From contig OY744469.1 in the NCBI GenBank assembly GCA_963556145.1, positions 6,234,767-6,298,766 on the forward strand: a stretch of 64,000 nucleotides of DNA, given 5' to 3'. The notes beneath the pieces are model-generated. The model saw only the letters and a list, made by a program, of their open reading frames with translations. It was not told where the DNA came from and searched no databases. Position 1 is the stretch's first letter. Every line of letters begins with the position of its first letter. Position numbers and translations under genes: made by a program. This document shows, one piece after another, positions 1 to 11,612 of the stretch. The DNA is from Hygrocybe punicea. Lineage: Eukaryota; Basidiomycota; Agaricomycetes; Agaricales; Hygrophoraceae.

Positions 1-1
1 A

Positions 2-1487
2 GAAAATCGTCCCACCGAAGCTCCTTTCACGTTTGGAGAAAATCGTCCCGCCCAATTTACCTTCAACATGCATGGATCGGGTCCTGCTCAACCGGATGGT
101 AAGGATCTCCTCACACGTTGACATTTGATCGCTTACTCTCGCTCAGTTATTAATAAGCAGACTGGCCACCTTGTCTACGTCACAATGACGTCTCTTGAAC
201 TGGAGAAGGGACTTGGAGCCCGCTCACACAAGGCCGTCATCAAGAAGAAGTCATGCACCAAGTTTGGCTTTATCAACATCATTGAATCGCAGATCACACG
301 TGGCGCTTTTATTGCACAGTTCCTCACTATCCATGAGTTAGCAGATCAGTTTAGTCCGGGGGTGCATAATGGTCCACCTTTCAAATTTTGGTGGACTGGG
401 TCGAGGTGGGTTTTTTTCCCTTTCACTCATAATCTCTAACACATTTTGCTAGTGGCGGGAAGGCAGGTGCTGTATCAATCGAATCCGATGCTGATTTTCA
501 AGTAGCCATTGAAGCCTTGTCGAAGAGAAATCGAGCCACGTGTAGCGTTGAGTTTTCCCTTTCGGCACTCGAGGGCTGGAGGATCAGGAAACCGGTAAGT
601 ACATTTATTTAGACATGATCTAAACTCTATTTAACGATCTGTAGTCTTACGTTCCTCTGCAGGCTGGCCAATCGACAGACGATGAGTTGATGTACGGTAC
701 CCGGGTACCACGTATTGACGAGTTTGGGGAAGAAGACCAACTCCACGGCAGGATCGTTCTACAACTCAAAAAGAAGTGGCCTTGTGCCCAGCACCAGGGC
801 GAGCATGGCGAGCCTGGCTTTTGCTACGTTGCTGCGTCAGGAGAACACCTCGGACTCAACACCCGCAAGTTAAAAATCTGGGCGGCCGCTATTGTATGTA
901 CCAATTATTGATCTCAGTTGAGCCACCAACTAATGAATCCATTTCAGGCTGCTTCTGATGCAACGAAACACGAGCCCCCAAATACCATCGAATTTGACGG
1001 TATCCGTGATGGACGCCTCATAAGTGGCCGGTCTAGGGTTCGAGGGAACGCTCCTCCTGCGACCGATCCCACAATGTTGCTCATGGCATCATTGATTCCG
1101 CTACTCACAGGGCTTTCCCGCCCCCAAGGAGATCAACTGGTGAATCCTGCGATTCCGATCATTCGCCAAGCTTCCAATCCTATTTTGGCGACCGCGATGG
1201 ACGTCCCGATACCTGGTGAAGCGCTCCATGCCTGTCTGCTTGCATTCAAAGAGGAAAAGGGTATTGATCTCATACACGTCAAATCGTCCTTGGCAGATCT
1301 CGACTTAACCCCTGATATTCTTGGGCGGGTGCCTGTATCTCAACTTTGCGCTGTCACAGGAGCAATTGAAGGACAAATATGGAAATTTCAAGCATTTGCG
1401 ACGGAATGGTGCGCTCAGCTTGAAGCACAGAAAGCGGCAGGTATAAATAGTGGCAGCGCTACACCTCGTGCGATGCCAAGTATTTGA
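2..1487 (+). CDS. Uncharacterised basidiomycete protein, 5' end outside window
   Basis: A five-exon gene read from 2-98, 147-405, 453-594, 663-893 and 948-1487. All four introns are GT-AG, 46-68 bp long, and the reading frame is kept through every junction to the stop at 1485-1487, giving about 422 visible residues. The first visible exon holds two copies of an ENRP...FTF motif, so the missing N-terminus may be repetitive. The last exon (about 180 residues) ends in a short helical stretch around WKFQAFATEWCAQLEAQ. I recognise no catalytic motif, signal peptide or membrane segment. The 3' end faces the transposase gene at 1605-2654. No function can be assigned; the intact splicing argues that it is a real gene and not a relic. 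Confidence 0.7.
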
Positions 1488-1604
1488 CAAGGTTTTCATT
1501 TTTTCTTCCAAGCCAATACGTAGCATGATTGTATGTACATCTCGCTAAGCTAGTATCATGCTCAATGTACACGATTTTCCAACTGAATACAATGTGTGAT
1601 TTGA

Positions 1605-2654
1605 CTAAGAGTACCCACAATTAATAATCCATGACATGGCCTGCTCCTGAGTGATCGCTAACGTTGCTTGCTGTATCAGCCAAGGCCGACACTCAGGGGT
1701 CAGTGCAGCATCTTCATGCCGACGAAGCCATGTCTTGAGAGCATGAAATGCCTGTTCAATTGGGTTGAAATCATGCGAATACGGCGGCAAATAAATAAGT
1801 TTAGCACCTTGTTACCCGTGAGTACATTGCCTCAAAAAAAAAAAAAAACTCACCACACTCATCCTCAATGATCTGCCGGACTTCTTCGTCATGGTGGATC
1901 GTGCAATTATCCATGACTACCACACTTCGTGGTCCAGGATATGGTGTGAGTTTCGGCGCCTATATTGGAGCAGGAGTTAGCCCGAAACAGAAAAGGGAAT
2001 CTGACTCACAAGTTGTCCGCGAACAAATTCAATAAAACGAAGCTTGTTGACAGATCCTTCGAAGATGTCTAAGGCAATGATACCATCTGATGATAGTGCT
2101 GGAAGCACTGAATAGCGTACTCCACGAATGAATGTTGCCCTCCGAACACACGCATTTCCAATCAAAGACCAGCCTCTCCGCCGTTGATTGGTGTGATCAT
2201 CCACCGCTGCCTCATCTAGCCAGACAAAAAACTCCATCGGAATGTCACCATAAGCAGCTTGCCATGTTGCTCGTAGCAGTTCATTGCGTTCCAATGCAGC
2301 TGCTGAGATGGTTTTGTGAGTGATAGCAAGCCGACGAAGTGCTCGCCAGATGGTAGCAATCGAAACATAGATATTGCGGACAGCATACAGCTGGTCCTGG
2401 AGTTCGTTGAGATATAAAGTTGGATTGGCAGTGACTAGCGAATGAAGGTAATTGGTGTCTGCCATGTCGAGTGCTCGGGGGCGGCCTCGGTGGTGGGTCC
2501 GATGGTTAACCAGTTGGCCGGTGTCTTCATAGTCTCGGATAACTCTGTAAACGGTACTCTGACTACATCCTACGAGGTTCGCGATTTCTCCAGCCGTACA
2601 GTCTTCTTCGCGCCAGGCCACGATCAGCGAGCGCAAGTCGATACTGATTGTCAT
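1605..2654 (-). CDS. IS630/Tc1-type DDE transposase, apparently intact
   Basis: Exons 2654-2010, 1959-1854 and 1807-1605 join in frame across two GT-AG introns to give 317 residues. The start is the ATG at 2654-2652, because longer readings begin with non-ATG codons. Residues 1-60 form a homeodomain-like helix-turn-helix (CSQSTVYRVIRDY) followed by a GRPR hook. The catalytic triad is visible as D147 (VWLDEAAVDD), D232 (VVMDNCTIHH) and E268 (DFNPIEQAF), a DD35E spacing. Such proteins cut and paste elements flanked by terminal inverted repeats, usually at TA. I could not find the inverted repeats. It lies against the broken end of Helitron A (stop at 2729), so its insertion may have removed the helicase part of that element. 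Activity is possible but unproven. Confidence 0.8.
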
Positions 2655-2728
2655 CACGATAACAAGTCGCAGCGTGACAAAGGGAAAAGTCACGCTAGAC
2701 CCTATTGCAAACTTAGACAAACAAGTTT

Positions 2729-5700
2729 TTACGGATTGTGTTTCTCAATCTTTATGCAACCGACTGTATTGTCTTCATCAATATTGTTGTTGAAGTCGTC
2801 ACCATTAAATGCAAATTCAGCATTGTGCATGTCATCCAGTTCATCAAGACCGTTTGAGGTCGCCCATGAATACCTTATATCTGCAGTATTATTCTTCTGA
2901 CGTTTAGCAGAGAAATCATCTCTTGCATCCAAACACTCATACCGCAGACCAAAGTATTTCATGATCTCCAGCTCTCTTTTAGAAAACTCATGGTCTATAA
3001 AAGCATTATCCCATGTTTGTAATTTACATTTGAGTTCTTTGCCACTTCTCCATGGCTTGAAAAACGTTAACATTGTACAACAATAATATTCTCGATCACC
3101 ACGGTCAGCCCTTGGCAAAGTGTTTGGAATAAAATTAGGAACTATGAAAGGATCATTCCCTTTCATTTTGGCATGGTGGGTAAGATATTGTGGATGATTG
3201 GAATGTAAAGTATAATCATTTTCAATTTTTGTCAATTTATTAAGATCAACTTCATTTGTTTTATCAGCTATTTCTGAACCTGCATTTTTATTCAAACCAT
3301 CAGGTTTTGGAATTTCATCTATCTCCATGAGTATATCATTATCAATGACATCAGACAAGTTGTCATCACTGGAATAGTCAACATTAGTAGGTTCAGTGCA
3401 AGAGTCAGACAAATCATGACAGCCTAGATTGTCCAAAATATGGTTTTGCATGGGTTCTTTTCTGGCCCTTTTGGTTTTTGTTTTGGTGTGTCTTTTATTT
3501 GGTTCCATAGTGGCGAGATGTATCCAGTCATACAGTGATACATTATCATACAAGGCGGGTCTGAACATATAATTATTTACTTTGGAAAGTCCAATGTATG
3601 CGCCATTATTCTTACCAATAACAACCTTTTGTGCATTGTTTTGGTCTTCACATATATTAGCAATTTCTTCATCAGACCATGCACTGATAACCTCTTTAAC
3701 ATAAGATCTCCAAAAGAATGGCATGAATTTATGACTGGTGTAGTGATCAGGATTTCCAAGGACATATAATGAAGCCATTGGAGCACCAATTTCCATTTTG
3801 GAGGTGAGTGAATTGACTATTTGTGTAAACAGTTTTCTGACTTTGACTTTTCTTTTCAGGTCGCCACCAATCATTTCAGAATTCTTATCAACAATACTTT
3901 TTATCACTTCAAAAATGCTATAGGTCTTCAAGGAGAATTTTGTAATATAATCTGTTATGTATGCAACTATGGCCTTTATAGCAGTACCTGATAATAAGCT
4001 GGTCACATCAGAATTGCATCGTAGCATATATGTAACTTCAGGTGTCACTGTGTTCATCCAAGGTTCACCATGCTTGAGGTTGAGAGCACCAGTGTTAGGT
4101 TCTACAAAAGTTTGTTGAAAGATATCACGGGGAAATCGTTGTTTACATTCACCTTTCGAATTAAGACAATATGGCTTTTTTTTGCCGTCATGCCTGTTAT
4201 GTACATTTAATCGCAATAAAAGATCATCTACAACATCTTGAAACCTTTGCCACCATGTTGATCTTTTGTTGTGATATTGACAATTCATGGAACAATTATA
4301 TGATGGTGGATCTGGCATGACACATGTTGGTGGTTGATATTCAGGTTTTTTTGACATTGTCTGTTCCATTTTCTGTGATACCTCATCTTTAGAACCTGTC
4401 ATGAATTGTCCTACACACAAACTTTCCAAATATTCCACTAATCTTTTCTGAAAGTCGGAATTTTCACCCATAATTTTGTCACGTATTTCCTGAGGTGTAA
4501 GGCATCCCTTTATCCACAACAGCATATGAAGATGCAAGGTAAGACGTCCTTGTTCCTCTACCATTGCATAATAACCTGATGTGTTTCCGTACAGGCCAGG
4601 ATGAGATTCATTTATTCCTAATATATGTTTGATGAACATTTCAGCAGTAAAGTGAAAGAAGCGGGCTCCAGCAACTGGATTGTTTGCAATTAGTTTGTAA
4701 CAATCCTGGGGTAGACGTAGTTTAGGATAAAACTTTTCTTTGTGGTCAGCATAATATAAGCATAGTGGGTGATTGATGTCTGCAGGTGCAAAAGTGATAA
4801 ACCAAGTCGGAGCACCAATATAGGATATCAGAGACCAAATCTCATTTCGCATGTATTTCTTGTTAGTAATTGAACCTTTGACCTGACCAGCTATGTGATC
4901 CAGATCAGAAATGAGTTTATAGCATGCTTTCTCTTCTGATGTATCCGGTTTGACTCTATCACCTCTAGATAATATTTTAGAGAGGTCATCCAAAACAGCT
5001 GTATTGATATTCATCAGGCGATCTGCAATATCGTTGAAATTATGTTTATTAGTCAACAAATATTCTCCGGTTGTACTGTCCTTGATTTGTTCTTGATTGA
5101 ATGCAATCAATGGAAAATAGGGATCAGTTTGAAATCTTTTGTCATGGTACATCAGAAGATGCCTTTTGTGCATCATATCACTGATGCTTAAAACATCCTT
5201 GTCAATGCTGCTAATACCACCCAAGCCATATGGAAATAGGCAGGGGAACATCATAGGATATAACTGAGGATTATTAAAGAACGATTCTGGATTTCTAGCA
5301 TGGCTTATGGCAAGAACACCACCATGGTCATCTATCACGTGCTTGGTTGCTCTAGCTATTAATGCCTTTGGACTTGTAATATCTAGATTTTCGCCAGTTA
5401 CTCCACTAACAACAAAGGGACAAGGCCCATCTTCCACACCATCTTCCTCTTCATTGTCAAATGCACTAGTGGCTTCCGGTTCCTTATTTGTGTCTGCTGG
5501 TCAATATGTAACCACAACAGGAATTTCATGATCTGGATATTGTGCTAGATTTTCATAGGAGATATCTAAATCATAGTAATCCATGTGATTCAATTTCAGC
5601 CATTCTAAAGCTGCAGAAACTCGCATTCAGCAAACCAATAAAGGTGTTCGCTCCATGTCTTCTGGAGTTGGTCTGGCAGGACCCGTGAAAATGAAGGCTA

Positions 5701-7393
5701 GCACTTCATCAAGTTCTTTAATTGTTGGAGGCAACCGTTGATATATCTTTGGTGTTGGATTTTGAAATATGATGGCATTTGCTTTCATTTTATGCATCCC
5801 AGATGAGACACGAACAATACATTTGTTGTGACGAACACGGGCAATCAAAAGTTGTTCAGCAAATGTTAGATTTTGAAGTTGTGCAGGAATTCTTCCCATC
5901 CAAAGTCCATTTGCCAAAGCATATTTGGGAGTTTGGCCTTTATTCAGACTGAGCACACATGGTTTGCATATCCATTTACATGTGTTATCTAGCACTGGAC
6001 CTTTGATATCCTCTATTGGATCAGAACAATGATATTGTTCACATCTTGTGATTCCCATATTGTCTCTAGTTAATATTTTCAGATTAACCTTTGTCTTTGA
6101 CAATAAAGACATGTTCTTCAATGCAACCAATTGACCGCACACGGCACACCCACTTTCTTGAAAACATTCGGGTGATGTATCTCTGCACCAGTTGCTGATT
6201 ATGGTTTCCTTCAATTCAATAGATGGTGGAGGAGGAGGAAATGATTGCTCATCTGACTTGTCCAATTCTTCTTTCATTTGAGTCTGAGTTTCTTCTTTGC
6301 CGCACTCATATGTTTCTGTCATTTGTTGTCTTCTGTACCACTGTTTACACAGGTCTTTATGTGATTTAATATCATGCACATGAAAAATAGAAACATGAGT
6401 ATCACAGGCTGAACAATTATGCCTCATTAATGGCACAGATAGATCTTGTCCATGTAATCTTCATAATGTCTTTGACAAATATATACCATGTATTGTTGTT
6501 ATTTCACCAATATCCTTCACCGTCAACTTTGGCAGAAGTTCATGCAAAGGCATTTTGACCCACAAATATTTTTTTCTATCTCCATATAAAGTGTTGGCTG
6601 TTTGTTGATCAATATGCCCCACATATTCGAATAATATGTCAGAATCATGGTTGATATTATTAGACAGTAGCATGACAGATTGAAGAAAGCTAAACTTGAA
6701 TGTTGGTATTCGTTTACCACCACCAATGTAGTCATATCTATGAACGGAATTTATATATAAAGATTTTAACAAGTTTCTGAATAAATTCAAATTGAACACA
6801 ATTATGTTTGAACGGCTATGCCGTATTATGAAACATAGTGTGGTCCACAGCAACGTTGCATGTGATAGAGAACTAGTAATGCAATGAAATAAATATGATC
6901 TGAAATCATGTCGTTTCAATAGCGATCGCATAAGCAATGCATTGATCATTTTACAACGACATTGGACAGTGATAGGTTTGAGAAGACAATACAAAGCAAA
7001 AAGATATTTGGAAGGTAAGAAATATGTTCTGGCATATTGAATAGAATGTAATTGCATATTGAATGCGCTATCTTTAAATATAGTCCAAGCGAATAATGCA
7101 TTGAGCGTCAAAGTATTATTTGTTATTTCATTGAACCTTACACATTGTGTTGCATTTATGTGCATCAGTATTGTTGCATCGCCCTGATCTGGGGCAAACT
7201 CATGTTCTATGAGTTTTCTTTGAAAAACACCCAATTCTTGGGTCAAGGTCGATATCAAAGGAACAGAAATTGGTTCAAGAGAGATATACATAAGTTGGTC
7301 TTGGCATAGTTGTGGAAATATGGTTGTGTTTGCAAGGAAATGTAGAACAGTCAAAACTGCAATGCAGATATGGATGGTATCGTGGAGATTCAT
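2729..7393 (-). pseudogene. Helitron A Rep protein, decayed and lacking helicase
   Basis: One reading frame of about 1,555 codons runs from 7393 to 2729 and is broken only by three in-frame TGA codons (6463-6461, 5629-5627, 5503-5501); there is no frameshift. Order: an N-terminal region of unknown role; a cysteine-rich DUF6570-like block (about 6436-5630); then the Helitron Rep (HUH) domain in the segment from 5437, with the HUH motif TLHLHMLLWI at residues 302-304 of that segment and the two-tyrosine motif AYITDYITK at 493 and 497. These residues nick and join DNA in rolling-circle transposition. Helitron B in this window is a distant homologue with the same order but continues into a Pif1 helicase; here the reading stops at 2729, just before that part, next to the transposase at 1605-2654. 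It is therefore a truncated, probably inactive copy. Confidence 0.85.
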
Positions 7394-7676
7394 GTGGATT
7401 GGTGATAGTAAGAGAAAGCACCACCCATGTAGCTATTTAACTAGTTAAGTGGTTCGGATCATGAACAACAATTAACACAATTGGATTGATCATATGACAT
7501 TATCTTATTTGTAAGCTCTTCCAAAAACATCATAAGGTGTGCCTGAAGCTTTATAATGTTTTTATTCAATTGAATGTTTTCGTAACATACCTAATATTCC
7601 GGTACTGAATAGTCATAGCTTTCCTTGGAGTGATGGTTATGCTTGCCACCATACGAGGGGGATTTGTTACAGTTGT
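7394..7676. other. AT-rich spacer upstream of Helitron A
   Basis: About 280 bp with no coding signal that I can support. It may contain the 5' end of Helitron A, but I could not place the expected terminal TC. Confidence 0.4.
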
Positions 7677-7923
7677 CACAGGGGATGGATGAGGAATTTT
7701 TACCATCAAATAATATTGAGATATCCACTCAAATATTAAAATTATTTTTGTTGTTATCATAAGTCCGAAAATGTTGTAAAAAGTGGATAACGATATGTTT
7801 TCAACATTTTCGGACTTATGATAGCAACAAAATAATTTCAATATTTGAGTGGATGTTTTCAATATTTGAGTGGATGTTTCAATATTATTTGATGGCAAAA
7901 ATTCCTCATCCGTCTCCTATGTG
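7677..7923. repeat. Fold-back (long inverted repeat) element, about 247 bp
   Basis: The left arm (7688-7772) and right arm (about 7802-7911) are near-perfect reverse complements, beginning GATGAGGAATTTTT on one side and ending AAAAATTCCTCATC on the other. A spacer of about 30 bp lies between them. The right arm holds an extra tandem copy of TTCAATATTTGAGTGGATG, which makes it longer. Weaker symmetry continues outwards to CACAGGGG / CCTATGTG. There is no coding content. It resembles a small fold-back or MITE-type element sitting upstream of Helitron A. No clear target-site duplication was seen. Confidence 0.7.
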
Positions 7924-8372
7924 TATCCCCATTTAATTGGTCCATAAAGTTGGCAGTTTTGGTTTATTACATATATTCAATTTGAATGTTCATTAGCTCG
8001 AGTCATAATAATCCAAGGTTGTCCTTCTCATGTTACCTGTGGTGGCTGTACTATGACAAACATGAACTGAAATTAATACATTTAATTTAGACAAACAGAT
8101 TTTCAGTCACCAAGATCAATGTCTTATGTGATATCTGTGTCTGCTTATTATCTTGCTCAATTGTTATGGTCATAGGAAAGTAACACAAACCATTTTCAAT
8201 AGAGCAAAAAAAGAAATGTACAGATATTGTACAAATGTAAAGAATGGCGGTAGAGGAGGACGTTGAGGGCACAGATTATCAACACATTACCAGAAATCAA
8301 CGACTGAGATAAAAGTGTCTTTAGTCAAATATAATTAATACTCCACAAAAAGAGGACTTACAGCACCCGAAA
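7924..8372. other. AT-rich intergenic stretch
   Basis: About 450 bp between the fold-back element and the 3' end of the gene at 8373-10404. I see no gene, repeat or RNA structure here. Confidence 0.4.
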
Positions 8373-10404
8373 TTAAGGCCCAGGGTCCAGTTTGGATGTC
8401 GACGCCTTGGGAGATGAAGACCTCATTTGGCTGGGAGGAATGGAGACTAGGATATCGGGAGGAACGATATTGCTCCAATCTACATCCATTAATAAACCGC
8501 CTGGCTCCACAGGGGTCGACGACTGATGGCGTGACGATGCGCGCGTATTGGGACGGAATCCTAGGATATTGACATGATCAGATGTGAAATCTATATAAAG
8601 TGTGATGTACATACCCGGAGTCGGAGACTTCTTCGGAGGCTTCACTGGCTGGAGCGTTTCTGCAATAATGCCCGCTTGCTCCGATGCCAGATCCAGCTTC
8701 CTCCTCTTTGCTGTCTCGCTGTCCTCATGATCGCCGCTGAGAGACTCCTGTATGGGTTCGGGAGGTCCATCATTGTCGTGCATGATTATATCGTCATCAG
8801 AAATCATCAACCCGCCCCATTCTGGCAAGTCCAACTTTGCAGATTCCAGTGGCACATCATCCGCCTTGGAGGAGATGGGTGGTTTAACTTCCACCGTCAA
8901 TTTTTCGGATTCCGATTTCTTGGATCCACGCAACGGCCCAATTTCGACAGCGACTGCAACATGTCAGTGCATTATTCAGAGCAAAGTGAGTAACGTATGC
9001 ATTTGAGCCTTGGATCGTTTCTTCTTTACCGGGGCTACGTCCTCCTCCATCTTGATATTGTCTATGCATGAATGAATAATTTGCGTTACAATCTTGATAT
9101 TTAGAATTTAATAACTCACCCTCAGCGTCGTCATCGGGTTTGGACTTCACGGTGCGTTCTGTGATGATGAGGAGTTACCGTGTGTGATGATCACAGACAA
9201 TGACACTACTTACTGGGCTTGGGCTTGGGCTTGGGCTTGGGCTTCTTTTTATCCTTCTCGGACGAATTGTCTGTGCCACCTGCGTCACCTGAATATTCAA
9301 TACATCTATCCACTGATATGGGTGAAAACGTTTACAAACCAGCGGAAGATACCTTCTGTGTTCTGGCTGATTTTGACTTCACTTTGCCCTTGCCCTTGCC
9401 CTGGGGAACGGGCTCTTCTGCAAATGTATTATATTATTAGCACATTCACACATGTAATTCTAGATCACACCTTCATTGTCCTCCGCCACATCGGCATCGA
9501 CGAGGAAGCTATGTCCTTTACACCATGCAATAACCTGACCGATGATTTCAAGCTTTGTGGTGTCTGGCAGCCCACCAAATGACCAATTTGCAGAGGTTCC
9601 GCTGTGCCATGCTGGCACGGATTCGTCGTATTTTGCCCAATCTATGATGCCAGACGTGAGATTTCATTTGGCCAGAAATGCATATATCTACTCACCTAGG
9701 TCCTTGGGCTTGATCTCGGTGTTCACGGCGCCATGTTGAATCAAAGCGGATGGAGAGTGCTTGCCGACATAAAACTCTTTGAGGAGCCAATCGTCGAAGA
9801 TCTTGCTTTGCCAGTCACGGGTGACCTCGTTGGCCTGTTTTGCGACCAAAACCTCTGCCCAAATTTTGTCCATGACGGTGTCGGTATACTTGAGGTAATC
9901 CCGGAGTGAATCGGTCCCTTCCTTATCGTTTTTGACGTAGTCCGGTGAGTAGTTGGGTGCCTTGTTGTATGCGATGGCTGCTGTCGTGTAGATGTACATA
10001 TCCATTTGATAAATTAAGCAATGGAGCGGTTCCTCATATCGTTTGGGCATTCCGCGCCATAACTCGCCTCGGGCGGTGGCATCGTGGGGGTGAGTCTTCA
10101 GTACATATAGGTTACGAGAAAGACAGGGACGGTGCCGGAATCCTTGTTGGGTGCCGGAATCTTGGGCGGGACCATGTACTGGATTTGGAAAATGCGATGC
10201 AGCTCCTGCGGCTTTTTGGGCGGCGCATCAGGCCAGTATTTGAAAGCCGCGGGATTAACAGCAGGAGTCGAGGTTTTGACGACGGGCAAGGACATGGTAG
10301 ATGTAGTGGAACCTTTTTGGTGGGCGTCTGAGGGTAGAAATGAGGGGAACGGAAAACGTTGGATGTCAGGGTCGATGCCCTGGCCTATGAGGGAACTGGC
10401 CAAG
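8373..10404 (-). CDS. Uncharacterised multi-exon basidiomycete gene with Lys-Pro repeats
   Basis: Several exons can be followed on the minus strand: an acidic/Pro-rich exon entered after TTGACAG at about 10404, containing YWPDAPPKKPQELHRIF; a helical block at 10050-9688 containing MPKRYEEPLHCLIYQMD; a lysine-rich exon carrying a (Pro-Lys)n run at about 9210-9250, which appears on the plus strand as GGGCTTGGGCTT repeats; and a C-terminal Ser/Pro-rich exon (8933-8373) with an intron ending just before GATTCCGTCC near 8570. Between 10110 and 10085 the frame changes without a convincing intron, so either a tiny intron or a frameshift is present. The 5' end abuts the palindrome array at 10656, and no sure start codon was found. 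No known domain was recognised. The low-complexity basic and acidic tracts suggest a nuclear or scaffold role, but that is a guess. Confidence 0.5.
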
Positions 10405-10655
10405 TCAGATGACCTGTCAACAACACATGTTCGGCATTGCATACATTGATCGGACACGTGGTGTACAAATAACATACAACCAAACATGGTGTACTTGATT
10501 CTCAAGTTTTGCCGTAATACATCCTTAAAATGTCGATAAGCGCTATTTGTCATGTAGCTGTACAAATATATATTCTTAACTTATGACACGGCGAAGAGGC
10601 CGAACAAGCTTGATGCTAATATATATAATGGTATGATGATTAACATAGATATGAA

Positions 10656-11334
10656 TTGTCAAACACTTGTCAAACACTTGTCAAACAGGCCGAACAGTGT
10701 TCAACAAGTGTTCGACAAGTCATTTCCACGTTAATAAATCAAGTGGAATATTTATTAACGTAGATACGGCTTGTCGAACACATGTCGAACAGGCCAAACA
10801 CTGTTCGACAAGTGTTCGACAAGTCATTGCTTGGTTAATAAATTGAGATGAATATATATTCACGTGGATACGGCTTGTCGAACACTTGTCGAACAGGCCG
10901 AACACTGTTCGACAAGTGTTCGACAAGCCATTGCTTTGTTAATAAATTAAGTGTAATATATCTTAACGTAGCAATGGCTTGTCGAACACTTGTCGAACAG
11001 TGTTCGGCCTGTTCGACAAGTGTTCGACAAGCCGTATCCACATGAATATATATTACACTTAATTTATTAACAAAGCAATGACTTGTCGAACACTTGTCGA
11101 ACAGTGTTCGGCCTGTTCGACAAGTGTTCGACAAGCCATTGCTACGTTAATATATATTACACTTAATTTATTAACAAAGCAATGGCTTGTCGAACACTTG
11201 TCGAACAGGCCAAACACTGTTCAACAAGTGTTCGACAAGCCATACGGACATTGATTAACGCATCAAGATGCGTCTGACTAACCGAACACTTGCCGAACAG
11301 TGTTCGGCCTGTTCAACACGTGTTCGGCAGGTCG
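10656..11334. repeat. Array 1 of CTTGTCGAACA/TGTTCGACAAG palindromes
   Basis: At least seven units of about 105 bp. Each has a core of roughly 56 bp made of two CTTGTCGAACA copies, a short asymmetric centre (GGCCGAACAC or its complement GTGTTCGGCC), then two TGTTCGACAAG copies, so each core can fold into a long hairpin. The AT-rich linkers (GTTAATAAATTAAGTGTAAT type) appear in one orientation before about 10985 and as the reverse complement after about 11030. The centre also flips between units. The whole array is thus a tandem array with an internal inversion. It has no coding role; reading frames through it are artefacts of the repeat. Confidence 0.85.
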
Positions 11335-11612
11335 TTATATTGTTATTCATTCTAAAGACAAATATGGGTGCACAATGAAAACCTTGCCGATCAAACCGGG
11401 GGAGCATCATTGTTGCCGTTGTCACCTGACATGAATCCGATATCATTGATAGTCAAAAGGATTATCCAAAATTGATTAACTCTTCTTCTCCTTGACACTC
11501 ACCATCTCACAACACATCCCGAGTTATAGAACACATACTGGTATATCACAGTACCATTTTGGACCCCGTTGAATTTACAAACTAACATAATCTGATCTGT
11601 TAGACTTTCAAT

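Noticed and set aside
9184..9480. Reading with a WAWAWAWAW tract
   Set aside because: It is antisense to a Lys-Pro repeat exon of the minus-strand gene at 8373-10404.
10720..11134. Open readings such as SNTCRTLVEQ / FDKCSTSVRQ
   Set aside because: They are translations of the palindromic repeat in several frames and strands, with no independent coding evidence.
10656..11334. CRISPR-like array
   Set aside because: The repeats are long palindromes, the linkers are themselves repeated and inverted, and the genome is eukaryotic.
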